A stretch of DNA of 35,233 bases. Origin: Ignavibacteriales bacterium. GTDB lineage: Bacteria; Bacteroidota; Ignavibacteria; UBA10030; UBA8401. A program made the position numbers and the translations under genes. Of this stretch, positions 25,699-35,233 are shown in pieces. Location: assembly GCA_026390635.1 (NCBI GenBank), contig JAPLFO010000145.1, positions 1-35,233 on the forward strand, given 5' to 3'. Positions within the stretch are counted from its first letter, which is position 1; each line of letters opens with the position of its first letter. The notes under the pieces are model-generated. The model saw only the letters and a list, made by a program, of their open reading frames with translations, did not search any database and had not been told where the DNA came from.

Positions 25699-28600
25699 CT
25701 ACTTAATGACTGCAAATTTTCCGATATGCGTTCCCGCCTGGTTCCCATCGACGTGAAAGATGTACAGGCCCGGAGCAACATCCATATTGTCTTTCGTCCT
25801 CAGATTCCAAGGCACAAACCCGTCGTTGGACCCATCATGGTACAGCGTTTGGACAAGCGCACCGGATATCGTATAGATTCGCACCACAGCATTTGCGGGA
25901 ATCCCGCGAAACTCCATTCTCCGTTCACCGCGCCCGGAGATTGCATATTTTGCCGGTTCAAAGCTTGCCGCACCGACATAGGGATTCGGGACAACATAGG
26001 GGTCCATGGTGAAGTCGTTTTTCGCCTTGTTCGCATCGATACGCTGTCCGGATGTCGAGAACGAGTATTCGTCCGAAGATGTGATAGGGATCTTCAGCCG
26101 CACACTAAACGTGTCGCCTGTCGTCGGCTTGAGCGGCACCAACCCGCTCGCCTTTCCAAGTGTGTCGATCGATAATGTCCAGATCGGATTCAGCGCCTTT
26201 CCTGCGGTATCCAGAATGAAGAGCGCATCGGAGAAGCCGCCAAGTGTGCTGTCTTTGTCCAGATCTTTTAATGCGAATGGCAATTTTGTCCTGCTGCCGT
26301 CCCCATTGTCTGCAAAGACTGAGAACTTTGTTCGTGTGGAGCGGGCCTGCGGGCCAAGTCCTATGGATGTGTCGACAACGGTATTGCTGAAAATGATTCT
26401 TATGTTTTTCGGAAAGCTCATGTTTCTCTTCGTTATATCGACCGTTCCTTCCAGCAGCACACTGGTCTTCACATTGATGGTATTTCCTTTTTGATACCCG
26501 GTGTTGGCGGTATCAATTTCTGTCGCAACGGGTGTGTTGATGCTTGGTTTCATACCGAAGCCGACCTCGCCCGTTCCCAGCCCCGACAAATCCGTTCCTT
26601 TTTCCAGATAGATTTTTCCGCTGACGCTGTCAACAAGCTCATAAAGATCCGGCCGGATTTGTAGTGCGTTGCCATTTTTGAAATGCAGCAGAACAGTGCG
26701 ATTGTCCGGCACCAAATTGGAGTTTGCAATTTCTATCGACACGCTTCCAACGCCATGTCCCTTCGTGTGACGGATATTGCTCGTTGTTGCAGCCACAAAA
26801 CCGGACACTTTCGGTTCGGGCCGGACTTCAACAACATTGGGAGGAAGAATGATGCCGCCCCGCACCGTTTGTGAAACGGAAACTGCATTTTCAGACGGAT
26901 AGAACTTCAACGAATCGTTACCGTAGTCGTACGCAACGATTGCATAGTAATAGATCTGACCGTTGTTTACTGTAGTGTCTTTATACTCATGCCGTATGCC
27001 GGTTTCGCTTCCAAGAAAATATTCAACGCCGTCAACGGCAAGATTCGAATATCCCTGTTTCTGATCGATCAGGTCAAACTGCACAAGAGGCTTCCCAAAG
27101 ATCATCTCTCCGGTTCCCTGGGCATTGGAGATTACTTTGACGTCCCGAAACGCCGGATCGGTAGACCGGTAGATGCGGTATCCTTCAAAATCATTCACGT
27201 ACGTGATCGGGTCAATGCCGCGCTCGGCAGCGTCGTCCCATGATAGCTTGACATAGTGATCGCCGGTCTCGCCGGTCAATGTCGGGCGAGGCGGCGGTGT
27301 TGCAAACTGATAATTGGCATTATAGATCTGCTGCACAATCGCGGTTGTTTTTCTCAGATCGTACAGATCGGTGCCGTATGCCAGCGCCAGGCTGAAGCGC
27401 TCTCTGCTGCCGGCCGGGAGCTTGAATGTTCCGGAAGCAAAGAGGAAGCCAATGTTGTAATCGATCCATTGTGCTGCGTCGAACGGATTCTGACCGTTCA
27501 CGCCGGTGAATTGTGCATACAATGCTTCCGGCCAGTATATGCCGCTTTGACCGGGCACGATACTGCCGGGATCATTCCAGAATGTGATGCCGTCTATGGG
27601 AGCACTCGGATGGGATGCACCCGCGGCAATCCGGTTTATTTTAAATCCCGTCAAACCGATTTGATCGGACTCGTGCAGATCCGTTTCGCCGAAATTCGTT
27701 TCTCCCTGTGTCGGAATTCCGTCGTTCTCTCCGGCATCATGCGTCCCGAATACTCCGTCGGCACCGGTGTCATTATACCGCGCCGACCAATCCATATCTT
27801 CATCGCCGGTGAACCAGACGCTGTCCTTGTATGCCGGCCGTGACGTGACCGAACCATAGATCGCTTCAAACAACGCCCGATTGTAGTGACTGTTCACGTA
27901 TTCTAATATATTCTGCTGGCCCACAATTTTCTGACCGATATTGCCATCCCGCTTTTCGTCCGTGATGCCGTCGTGATCGTTGTCAATCCCGTCATCCGGT
28001 TTGCCCGGGGTTTCCAGATAGGCATATCCAAGATATCCCGTTGTACCGCAATTGCCGATGAGGCTTTTTCCATGGCCATAGTAATCCCATGTGTACACCA
28101 GATTCAATCCGCTGGTGGTATCGAATTTGGCATTGTCGTCATCAGACTCGGCAACACCGTCGCAGCCGATGGACGAACCGCCGACGCCGGAATCCATGTA
28201 GAGTCCGAAAATAATATTGTCGAGATAATCTGTCGTGCTTTCGTTGGCGATATCATAGTGCCAGAAAATAACATTGCCCGCCTGGGGATTAGACCATTGG
28301 AATCCCCGTACTTCGATGCGGAGGCCAAGCCCGCCGCGCGTCAGATCTCTTGAATCCGAATTAAACGAAGGAATCTTGTATTCGTCATCATCCATGACGG
28401 TGAAGCTTTCCTGGTCCGCCGCAATTCGCTTCTTAAAATATCCATTCCACGCCGCATGCGTCGGATCTGAATCTGTGCCGCCCGGTCCAAGCCCGTCGTT
28501 CTTCCAGCCCGGATCGGTCGGATCATCCAACTTATCAATCCATGCATCGGGCCATGTACGGGGAAGATGGCTCATCGCCGGTGAGCGGTCTTTGTTGATT

Positions 28601-29052
28601 GAGAGATCCAGTTGAAAATAACCGGGACGCGGTTCGAATCGCCTATAGCGCTCGGTACCGATAATTCGCTGTTCGCGTTCCCGATAGCCGGTTTCCATAA
28701 TCCAGGCCACGTCACCGCTTGTCTTTTTGATTTTTGCCAGCACAAACGGCGTAATGCCGTCGGTGTAGTTCATTCCTGTGCCCTTCGGCACTTCCACCGA
28801 ATGAAATGCACTCAAATCGACTTTGGTAACGTCTTTGTACCCCTCTTCATCCGGATACGATCCGACCATTCCATAATTTTTGAATAGAGTCCGGATGTTG
28901 TTCGCATCGTGACTTCCGGTTCTTTCATAATTGAAATTGCCCCGATTCTCTTTCGGGATCACCGGAAATAAAGTCGTTTGAGCATAACCATCCTGCACAA
29001 TCGACGCCAGCAGGATAATGCTACAGACAGTAGAAAAATATTTGGTCATCAT
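25699..29052 (-). CDS. large (1117 aa) secreted protein with FnIII-like segments, Ca-binding DxDxDG-like repeats and a C-terminal beta domain; TonB-receptor partner
   Basis: DDGIDNDHDGITDEKRDG; PRPTLTGETGDHYVKLSWDDA; C-terminal VVPNPYVGAASFEP...LRTKDNMDVAPGLYIFHVDG; directly downstream of the TonB-dependent receptor. Confidence 0.7.
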   Translation of the reverse strand: MMTKYFSTVCSIILLASIVQDGYAQTTLFPVIPKENRGNFNYERTGSHDANNIRTLFKNYGMVGSYPDEEGYKDVTKVDLSAFHSVEVPKGTGMNYTDGITPFVLAKIKKTSGDVAWIMETGYREREQRIIGTERYRRFEPRPGYFQLDLSINKDRSPAMSHLPRTWPDAWIDKLDDPTDPGWKNDGLGPGGTDSDPTHAAWNGYFKKRIAADQESFTVMDDDEYKIPSFNSDSRDLTRGGLGLRIEVRGFQWSNPQAGNVIFWHYDIANESTTDYLDNIIFGLYMDSGVGGSSIGCDGVAESDDDNAKFDTTSGLNLVYTWDYYGHGKSLIGNCGTTGYLGYAYLETPGKPDDGIDNDHDGITDEKRDGNIGQKIVGQQNILEYVNSHYNRALFEAIYGSVTSRPAYKDSVWFTGDEDMDWSARYNDTGADGVFGTHDAGENDGIPTQGETNFGETDLHESDQIGLTGFKINRIAAGASHPSAPIDGITFWNDPGSIVPGQSGIYWPEALYAQFTGVNGQNPFDAAQWIDYNIGFLFASGTFKLPAGSRERFSLALAYGTDLYDLRKTTAIVQQIYNANYQFATPPPRPTLTGETGDHYVKLSWDDAAERGIDPITYVNDFEGYRIYRSTDPAFRDVKVISNAQGTGEMIFGKPLVQFDLIDQKQGYSNLAVDGVEYFLGSETGIRHEYKDTTVNNGQIYYYAIVAYDYGNDSLKFYPSENAVSVSQTVRGGIILPPNVVEVRPEPKVSGFVAATTSNIRHTKGHGVGSVSIEIANSNLVPDNRTVLLHFKNGNALQIRPDLYELVDSVSGKIYLEKGTDLSGLGTGEVGFGMKPSINTPVATEIDTANTGYQKGNTINVKTSVLLEGTVDITKRNMSFPKNIRIIFSNTVVDTSIGLGPQARSTRTKFSVFADNGDGSRTKLPFALKDLDKDSTLGGFSDALFILDTAGKALNPIWTLSIDTLGKASGLVPLKPTTGDTFSVRLKIPITSSDEYSFSTSGQRIDANKAKNDFTMDPYVVPNPYVGAASFEPAKYAISGRGERRMEFRGIPANAVVRIYTISGALVQTLYHDGSNDGFVPWNLRTKDNMDVAPGLYIFHVDGNQAGTHIGKFAVIK

Positions 29053-29077
29053 GGATAAATGAAATAGTTGTAAAATA

Positions 29078-31753
29078 TTATTCGATCATCGAGGAACCAT
29101 GGATCGCAATCCCGATTTCAACTCTGCGCGGTGCAAAATATCGATCCGGATTCGTCAACTGCACTCTGTCCGATGCCGTCGGATTGATTGTATAGTCGGG
29201 ACTCCCGGTCGTGGAGAACACGAACCCATTGAAGAACGAAGTGTTGAACACATTGAAAACACGAATGAACCCGGTCAAAGCAATTCCGGAGACCGCAAAT
29301 TGTTTTTCGGCACGGACGTCGACGGTCACGCTGCTCGGTTTTCTCCCGGAATTGTCTTCGAGATCTGCTCCGAATCCCGTTCCGATGATCGGTGTAAATG
29401 GCTGTCCCGAGGCGTACTTTGCAATTGCCGTGAGGGAGTAGTTATTCGGAACCTGAAAGACTACCTGACCATTCAACGTATGCCGCTGGTCCCAGTTGAA
29501 TGGTATTTCGCGGGGATTGGCATCTTTGCCGGCAGCGGCACGGACTGCAGTCTCGGACGGATCGCTGGAATTTCCGAGTGCAAATTGATTTGAATAATCC
29601 AGCGAAGCATTCAAGCTATTGCTGATGCGGAAATCAAGGGCCAGTGTAAAGCCGCTGACATTTCCAAAATCGACGTTTGTGAGGCGAGTGTACCGGGAAG
29701 AGTTATATGTCTCAATGATTTCGACACCAAGCAGATTGCGAATATCCTTGTAGAATAGACTTCCGTCAATGCCAAAATAGTCGCTAAGCTGTGCCTTCAT
29801 CCCAAATTCATACTGTGTCGTGAATTCCGGTTTGATATCCGGATTGCCGATCACACCGTAGCTCGAGGAGCCTCCTGCCAGATTTTTGAGAACGGAATAG
29901 TCGGAATTGGAGAAGAATGTGTTGATCGCAGGAAGCTGATAAAAATGTCCATATGAAAAATATATCGAACCATTTACCATAATTGGATATGAAATGCCGA
30001 GCCGTGGTGCGACGACAATTTTCGGCGTGGTCTTTTTCGGCTCTGATGTCGGGTATCCGGTGATCGTGTTTGCAGGGTTCTGCAGGTCACTCGGCACAGT
30101 CGTTCTGGCGTTGAAATATTCAACCCGCACACCGCCGCGCACGGCAACATCTTTCCACTCGATTCGATCCTGAGCATAGGCGGAGAACGAAATGGGTGTA
30201 TAGTTCTGCGGTGCGGGAAACAACGGACTATTGACATAAGGGATCAGTGCACCGGTAATCGAATCGCGATCGATCACGCCGGGTTTCCCGTATGTAATAT
30301 CCGATAGCTGTAACTCCGCGCCGATTTTCACCATATGAATATTGGTGACCTGTGCGGTCAAGGACGCTTTGATGATATTCTGAGTGGTCTTTTCCATATA
30401 CCTTCCCAGATCGACACCCTGAATGATTGCACCATCATAGACATCCTGTCCGCCGCTTTTCGGTTCTTTCGCTTGATAGTAGCGGGGATCATAGATGTCT
30501 TCATACTTATTATCGCGATAATCGATTTTGTTTTGCCGCAAGTTGATCGTATAAAATACTTTCTCCCCCAGCATCTGCGTAAAATCCAAACCATGGACAA
30601 GGGAATACGAGCGCGGCGTTTTGACGCCGTCGGGATTGTAGCGGTAGCCAAATTGATACGGCTTGTTGTTTGTCAGACTCAATATCGCCTGATAGCTTAG
30701 TTGAATCCCCTCCAGCGAGGAGTTGGTAACTTTGAATTGGCCGGACCACTCATCGTTTGTTGCAAGAGGAATGAGTTTATTATCTCCGGTGGGATTGATG
30801 ATCTTCGCATTCACGTCGGAATTATCCGTCGGATTGAAAACCCGCGTCCCCAAATAGAATCCCTGCGAGACGAGTTTTCTTCCGCTGAGAAGGAACGTCG
30901 TTTTCGGCAATCCGGTCGGCCCGCTGACGGTAAGCTGATAACTTTGAATGGCCAGCGGATCAATGCGATCCAGATATGGGTATTTGGAATTTTTTCCGAA
31001 GCCCACATAGTCACCCACGTACATTTCGGCCGACCAGTCCAGCGCATCGTTTCTTCCGCTGCGCAGCACTGCATTGACCACACCGCTCATAGCCTGGCCA
31101 TATTCTGCATCGAACGAACCGCTGATGACTTGAACCTCCTGAAGCACCGAGCGATCAAGGGAAACCACCGGATCATTGGTAAGAGGATTGTTGATAGAAA
31201 CGCCATCCACCTGATATTGGACTTCTCCCTTTCTTCCTCCACGGAAATGCCCGTCAACGACTCCGGCCTGCAGATTGACGATGTCTTGAAGATTCTGCAC
31301 AGGGAGCACCGCAATCTGTTCTTTGTTCATGATTGCGACTGAACTCGTTTGTCTGGTATCGACAATGGGTCTCTCCGCCACCACCACGACTTCCCTTCCC
31401 ACGATCACCTGTTCTGAAAGCTTTTCGTTGAGGGTGGTCGTCTGACCGGAACTGATGACGACCCCCTGAACCGTTTTGCTTTCATACCCGACACCGCTGA
31501 ACCGTACATTATAGGTTCCCGGGGCGATGTTCATGATCACAAAATATCCGTCGACATCGGTTACCGTACCCATCGATGTTCCCTGCAGGATCACAATCAT
31601 GCCGATCAGGGGTTCGCCGGTCTTACTCACCGTCATATGACCGGTTAACTTTCCACGTGTATCCGCCAAAGCACTCGAAGCGAGTGCAAGAAGGACAAGG
31701 AGAATGATTTTTCCCGAACCGGCGAAACGGCACCATACCTGCAGCATTTTCAT
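29078..31753 (-). CDS. TonB-dependent receptor with N-terminal carboxypeptidase-regulatory-like domain
   Basis: GKLTGHMTVSKTGEPLIGMIVILQGTSMGTVTDVDGYFVIMNIAPGTYNVRFSGVGYE; plug ...VQYQVDGVSINNPLTN..VLQEVQVISGSFDAEYGQAMSGVVNAVLRSG; barrel to C-terminus. Confidence 0.92.
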   Translation of the reverse strand: MKMLQVWCRFAGSGKIILLVLLALASSALADTRGKLTGHMTVSKTGEPLIGMIVILQGTSMGTVTDVDGYFVIMNIAPGTYNVRFSGVGYESKTVQGVVISSGQTTTLNEKLSEQVIVGREVVVVAERPIVDTRQTSSVAIMNKEQIAVLPVQNLQDIVNLQAGVVDGHFRGGRKGEVQYQVDGVSINNPLTNDPVVSLDRSVLQEVQVISGSFDAEYGQAMSGVVNAVLRSGRNDALDWSAEMYVGDYVGFGKNSKYPYLDRIDPLAIQSYQLTVSGPTGLPKTTFLLSGRKLVSQGFYLGTRVFNPTDNSDVNAKIINPTGDNKLIPLATNDEWSGQFKVTNSSLEGIQLSYQAILSLTNNKPYQFGYRYNPDGVKTPRSYSLVHGLDFTQMLGEKVFYTINLRQNKIDYRDNKYEDIYDPRYYQAKEPKSGGQDVYDGAIIQGVDLGRYMEKTTQNIIKASLTAQVTNIHMVKIGAELQLSDITYGKPGVIDRDSITGALIPYVNSPLFPAPQNYTPISFSAYAQDRIEWKDVAVRGGVRVEYFNARTTVPSDLQNPANTITGYPTSEPKKTTPKIVVAPRLGISYPIMVNGSIYFSYGHFYQLPAINTFFSNSDYSVLKNLAGGSSSYGVIGNPDIKPEFTTQYEFGMKAQLSDYFGIDGSLFYKDIRNLLGVEIIETYNSSRYTRLTNVDFGNVSGFTLALDFRISNSLNASLDYSNQFALGNSSDPSETAVRAAAGKDANPREIPFNWDQRHTLNGQVVFQVPNNYSLTAIAKYASGQPFTPIIGTGFGADLEDNSGRKPSSVTVDVRAEKQFAVSGIALTGFIRVFNVFNTSFFNGFVFSTTGSPDYTINPTASDRVQLTNPDRYFAPRRVEIGIAIHGSSMIE

Positions 31754-31930
31754 AGTCGCAGTGTTTAATGAAGGAAAGAATCGGATTACGGTCTCTTCAG
31801 TCTGCACGTCACACGACCGAAGACCTCATCAAGACAGAATACATCAGAACGGCAGAGCCGCGAACGGAATCTGTTTACCGCAGGAAGTGGAGAAAGAGAG
31901 GGAGTCCCTTTCTCCCCGTTCCCGCCGCAT

Positions 31931-33823
31931 CTACTTCATCAGCATAATTTTCGTGAACGGTGTTGACGATTCCCGCCCCGATGTCGTGCTGTGCGCCCGG
32001 AGCTGGTAGAAATAGACTCCCGAACTCAGGCCACTTGCTTCATATCTGAAGGTATTGACTCCCGATCTGAACTCACCGATGGTGCCGTTGGATACACTGC
32101 GGCCGAGCATATCATAGACCGTCAGCGATACCGCTGCGTCGAACGGAAGATTGAATTTTATTGTCGTCGCAGGATTGAACGGATTCGGATAACTTCCCAG
32201 CAATTCAAATTCTGTCGGAAGTTCCGTCCCGTTTGTTTTGCCGACATCCGTCATCACCAGTGTCGAATCCATGTACACATAGGCGGCGGTCGCAACTCCA
32301 TCCCGTTCCCGGAACCACCAGGTTCGCGTTCCGTAGCTCAGCGATGTCGGAATGTACGAATCGCCGTCGAAAAATGTCACGCCAAGATACAGCACTCCGT
32401 CACCAAGTCCCGAAGGATAGCCCAACTTTGTCAGATCAATTGCTTCTTCCACCTGATACCCTTCATCGACATCGTTTCCGAGAGTATCCACCGTGGTATT
32501 CGGCTTCAATTTCAGGACGACTTGTGCACCTTTCAAAGAATCCCGTAATGTCGGAAAATAGTCCTTCAGACTGTCTTTGCCTGTTTTTCCGACAATCACA
32601 CTGAGTTTCACCGCATTCTGATCGTGATCTGTTTGATTCTGATAGTCTTTACCTATGCCGTTGACGGTGAGCATGATGCCGTCCCAGCGATCATAGACAT
32701 CCTTGAATTGAACGACCTGATCTTGCACATCGACGCCGACGTACAGCATATTTCCCTTGAAGAACATTTTGATCTTTGCTTTGGATGAATCATAGACCGC
32801 AGCCGTTCCGCCATTGACCGTGGGCTGATACTGACCGCTGGCGAATGGACCGACAAGAGGATACGAATCGCGAAGCGCAGCATCGCCAAACCGGATATCA
32901 AACCCCGGAATTTTGCTCCACACAGCTTCATCCAGTTGACCGTCAATCGTTGGTGCGGCCATCAATTTCCCGTTCGGAATGACATAGTCGGGTTTGATAA
33001 CGGGAACTGTGCCGGACGTTGTTGTCACATCGGGACGGACGTGAATGCGCAAAAAATTCTTTTCATTGACGTTGGCCCACGGACCCTGGATCCACACTCT
33101 GCTGAATGTCACCCAGTCCTGTACAGGCCAGAACCAATCACAATCCCTGATTGCGACATTGAACATAAGGATGTCGCCGGCAGGACCGCTTGCATTATAT
33201 CCAAGGCGTTTGATGTTAATCTTCATTTCGACGGTATAACCTGTATCGGGTGCGGTATCTGAATTGCTTATTCCCCGAACCACGGTGGCAGTTTCATAGT
33301 CCGCTGCGGTATAATTTTTTTCTTTGGGACCCATCGATGGAGCACCGCCGACAGCCGTGACGGAGCCGGGATTCATCCAGGCTTCATTGATCCAGCCCCA
33401 GAGAAATTCAGTCGAGGGAGATGGCCGATTTGCCGGATTACTCTTATCGCGGATGTTGAAAATAATTGCATCTGCAGCTCCAAAATTGCCGCCGCCAATG
33501 GAACTGTCTTTCACCGAAAATGCGAGATAGAGTGAATCCCCCATAATCAAAAATTTCACAACGGCGCGTGTCGAATCGAATACCGTTCCGGTTTCCGCTG
33601 TAAAGCCGCTGCCCGGAAGCCCCGCGATCTTGCCGTATTGAACATAGATCGACTCCGCTTTGGCCCATACCGGCTCATTCAGTTTTCCATCAACGGTGAT
33701 CGAACCGACCGGAACTGTGCGGGCCCAGATTGCATCGGCCCGTTTTGGCTGTGCAACCAGCGTTGAACTGATTGCGAGGATCATAAAGAAGAGGATGAGC
33801 AGTTGCTGTCGTTTGTTGTTCAT
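31931..33823 (-). CDS. secreted protein with two CBM9-like domains and T9SS sorting domain
   Basis: GSITVDGKLNEPVWAKAESI and APTIDGQLDEAVWSKIPGF; LLGSYPNPFNPATTIKFNLP CTD. Confidence 0.85.
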   Translation of the reverse strand: MNNKRQQLLILFFMILAISSTLVAQPKRADAIWARTVPVGSITVDGKLNEPVWAKAESIYVQYGKIAGLPGSGFTAETGTVFDSTRAVVKFLIMGDSLYLAFSVKDSSIGGGNFGAADAIIFNIRDKSNPANRPSPSTEFLWGWINEAWMNPGSVTAVGGAPSMGPKEKNYTAADYETATVVRGISNSDTAPDTGYTVEMKINIKRLGYNASGPAGDILMFNVAIRDCDWFWPVQDWVTFSRVWIQGPWANVNEKNFLRIHVRPDVTTTSGTVPVIKPDYVIPNGKLMAAPTIDGQLDEAVWSKIPGFDIRFGDAALRDSYPLVGPFASGQYQPTVNGGTAAVYDSSKAKIKMFFKGNMLYVGVDVQDQVVQFKDVYDRWDGIMLTVNGIGKDYQNQTDHDQNAVKLSVIVGKTGKDSLKDYFPTLRDSLKGAQVVLKLKPNTTVDTLGNDVDEGYQVEEAIDLTKLGYPSGLGDGVLYLGVTFFDGDSYIPTSLSYGTRTWWFRERDGVATAAYVYMDSTLVMTDVGKTNGTELPTEFELLGSYPNPFNPATTIKFNLPFDAAVSLTVYDMLGRSVSNGTIGEFRSGVNTFRYEASGLSSGVYFYQLRAHSTTSGRESSTPFTKIMLMK

Positions 33824-33974
33824 AGGTCATCTCGCTGTTGATGTAGTCCAAAACATATCGTTCACTGCAATTGCGGCCGTTTCATTTGAATCGCCACCAT
33901 TTCTCCGATCTGTCTTTTTATCCGCATGAGCGGATGAGCGTCGGTTGCCGGAGTCGCGTTGCCTCGTCACAAAA

Positions 33975-34010
33975 AAAAGCGTTCTCCACCTCTCGGTGAA
34001 GAACGCTTTT
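33975..34010 (-). terminator. rho-independent terminator downstream of the 34021 gene
   Basis: On - strand AAAAGCGTTCT-TCACC-GAGA-GGTGG-AGAACGCTTTTTTTT; 11-bp outer stem plus CACC/GGTG inner stem, followed by a U tract. Confidence 0.9.
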
Positions 34011-34020
34011 CTGATTGCAC

Positions 34021-35233
34021 TTACTTTAACAGCAGGAGCTTCTTTGTCGCGCTGAACATTGTCGCATTGTTCTTGAGGGAAGTTCCGGTCATGCGATAGA
34101 TATACATGCCGCTGGCACGGTTTTGTGCATTGAAGACCACGTTATACCTGCCCGGAGCATAGGTGCCTTTTGCCAATGTCGCCACTTCACGTCCGATGAC
34201 ATCATAGATCGCGATGGTAACATTGCTTTGTTCGGGCACCTCGAAGTTAATCATGGTTGACGGATTGAACGGATTCGGATAGTTCTGCGACAGCGCAAAG
34301 ACTGTCGGCATTGTTCCGGTCGCTTCAACTCCCGTTCGTGTCGGCAGAATGATACTCTTCATCACATCGCCCCATTCACTGCCCCACCATGACTTGAAAT
34401 ACGAACCACGAACGCTGTCAAACGGCATCATACCATAGGGCCACGGCAGCTTCGAATTGTACTGGAATCCATCCGGATCAAAAATATTCATCGATACTTT
34501 GATGGCCTTTGTTGTCGCATCGTATCCGAGGGATCCGAGTTTGAGCATGAGTTCCGCCGTGTATCCGTTGTCAACATTTGTCGTGTCGTTGACCGTTGAA
34601 CCGGCAGCCAGGAATCCAGCACCGGCTCCGGAGTTCAACACTCCTTCTTCATACTTAATCGTATTCGCCGTGCTGTCGATGTTCTGATAATACAGCTTGT
34701 ATTCCTTCGTCACACCGGCATTGTCCTTCATCTGTACGAACAATCCATCGCCTTCCCAATCGAATTTACAGATTGATTTATCGGGAGATTGAATACCGAT
34801 GTAGAGATTCATTCCTTTCACAAGGAACTTTACCTTCGTATAACTGGTGTCTTTATACGGTAGATGATATGTTACATTCCAGGAATCGAATGAACTCTTC
34901 ACATCCACATTTCCGCTTACCGTTTTTTCGGTTCCTGTTTTGACAGCATTCGGCGGTCCGAACACCAGCGTATTTGCATTCGCCCAATCGGCTTCTGTTA
35001 GCTTTCCATCGAGCGTCATGGTGCCGGTTGCAACGACAGCAACAATCGAGTCGGGATTATCATACTCTGGCGTGAACTTGAGGGTCTTCATGACATCGCC
35101 CCATTCACTGCCCCACCATGATTTGTAATACGATCCACGCAGTGTATCGAACGGTATCATGCCATATGGCCACGGCAGCTTCGAGTTGTACTGAATACCA
35201 TCCGGATCAAAAATATTCATCGAAAGCTGGACT
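34021..35233 (-). CDS. secreted protein with tandem CBM9-like modules and T9SS sorting domain (5' partial, runs off the window)
   Basis: GTMTLDGKLTEADWANANTLVFG; SQNYPNPFNPSTMINFEVP CTD; frame is open past 35220 (VQLS-MNIFDPDG). Confidence 0.85.
   Translation of the reverse strand, partial: VQLSMNIFDPDGIQYNSKLPWPYGMIPFDTLRGSYYKSWWGSEWGDVMKTLKFTPEYDNPDSIVAVVATGTMTLDGKLTEADWANANTLVFGPPNAVKTGTEKTVSGNVDVKSSFDSWNVTYHLPYKDTSYTKVKFLVKGMNLYIGIQSPDKSICKFDWEGDGLFVQMKDNAGVTKEYKLYYQNIDSTANTIKYEEGVLNSGAGAGFLAAGSTVNDTTNVDNGYTAELMLKLGSLGYDATTKAIKVSMNIFDPDGFQYNSKLPWPYGMMPFDSVRGSYFKSWWGSEWGDVMKSIILPTRTGVEATGTMPTVFALSQNYPNPFNPSTMINFEVPEQSNVTIAIYDVIGREVATLAKGTYAPGRYNVVFNAQNRASGMYIYRMTGTSLKNNATMFSATKKLLLLK
34365..35229 (-). 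repeat. in-frame internal duplication with 729 bp (243 codon) period; repeated ends of about 140 bp visible at 34365-34500 and 35094-35229
   Basis: MNIFDPDGFQYNSKLPWPYGMMPFDSVRGSYFKSWWGSEWGDVMK and MNIFDPDGIQYNSKLPWPYGMIPFDTLRGSYYKSWWGSEWGDVMK; DNA also highly similar. Confidence 0.88.

Noticed and set aside
31889-31915. GGAGAAAG/CTTTCTCC hairpin after the CBM9-like gene as a terminator
   Set aside because: 8-bp stem, but no U tract follows on the - strand; not enough to call a rho-independent terminator.
1-35233. tRNA, rRNA or phage/transposase genes
   Set aside because: No tRNA-like cloverleaf, rRNA stretch, transposase, integrase or phage structural motif recognised in the translations given.

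Overview
AT/GC-balanced accessory region from an FCB-group (Bacteroidota/Ignavibacteria-like) bacterium. Taxonomy is inferred from repeated YPNPFNP...-type T9SS C-terminal sorting domains. Left part (1-3000, + strand): the 3' end of a T9SS-CTD protein, then a run of short hypothetical membrane-protein genes and an ICMT-like gene. These are separated by 80-200 bp spacers that share hairpin-forming, attC-like sequence, so this is a candidate integron-like cassette array; no integrase is in the window. Then a PIG-L deacetylase (+). From about 4.2 kb to the right end nearly everything is on the - strand: creatininase-family protein, PD40 protein, exported PepF-like M3 peptidase, double-NTF2/redoxin fusion. 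Next comes a roughly 24 kb sugar-utilisation locus: GH1 beta-glucosidase, large multidomain six-hairpin glycosidase-like protein, MalG- and MalF-like permeases, sugar-binding lipoprotein, two GH144-like (PF10091 glycoamylase-type) proteins, GH94 phosphorylase, PorV/PorQ-like protein, 1117-aa extracellular protein, TonB-dependent receptor, and two CBM9-like/T9SS-CTD proteins. The gene set suggests uptake and degradation of a beta-glucan, with beta-1,2-glucan the best guess. A family of short palindromic repeats (four clear copies with a conserved 9-11 bp stem, including a compensatory substitution) sits in the gaps of this operon, one of them exactly between the solute-binding-protein and permease genes. 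All calls were made by eye from translations; no database search was run.
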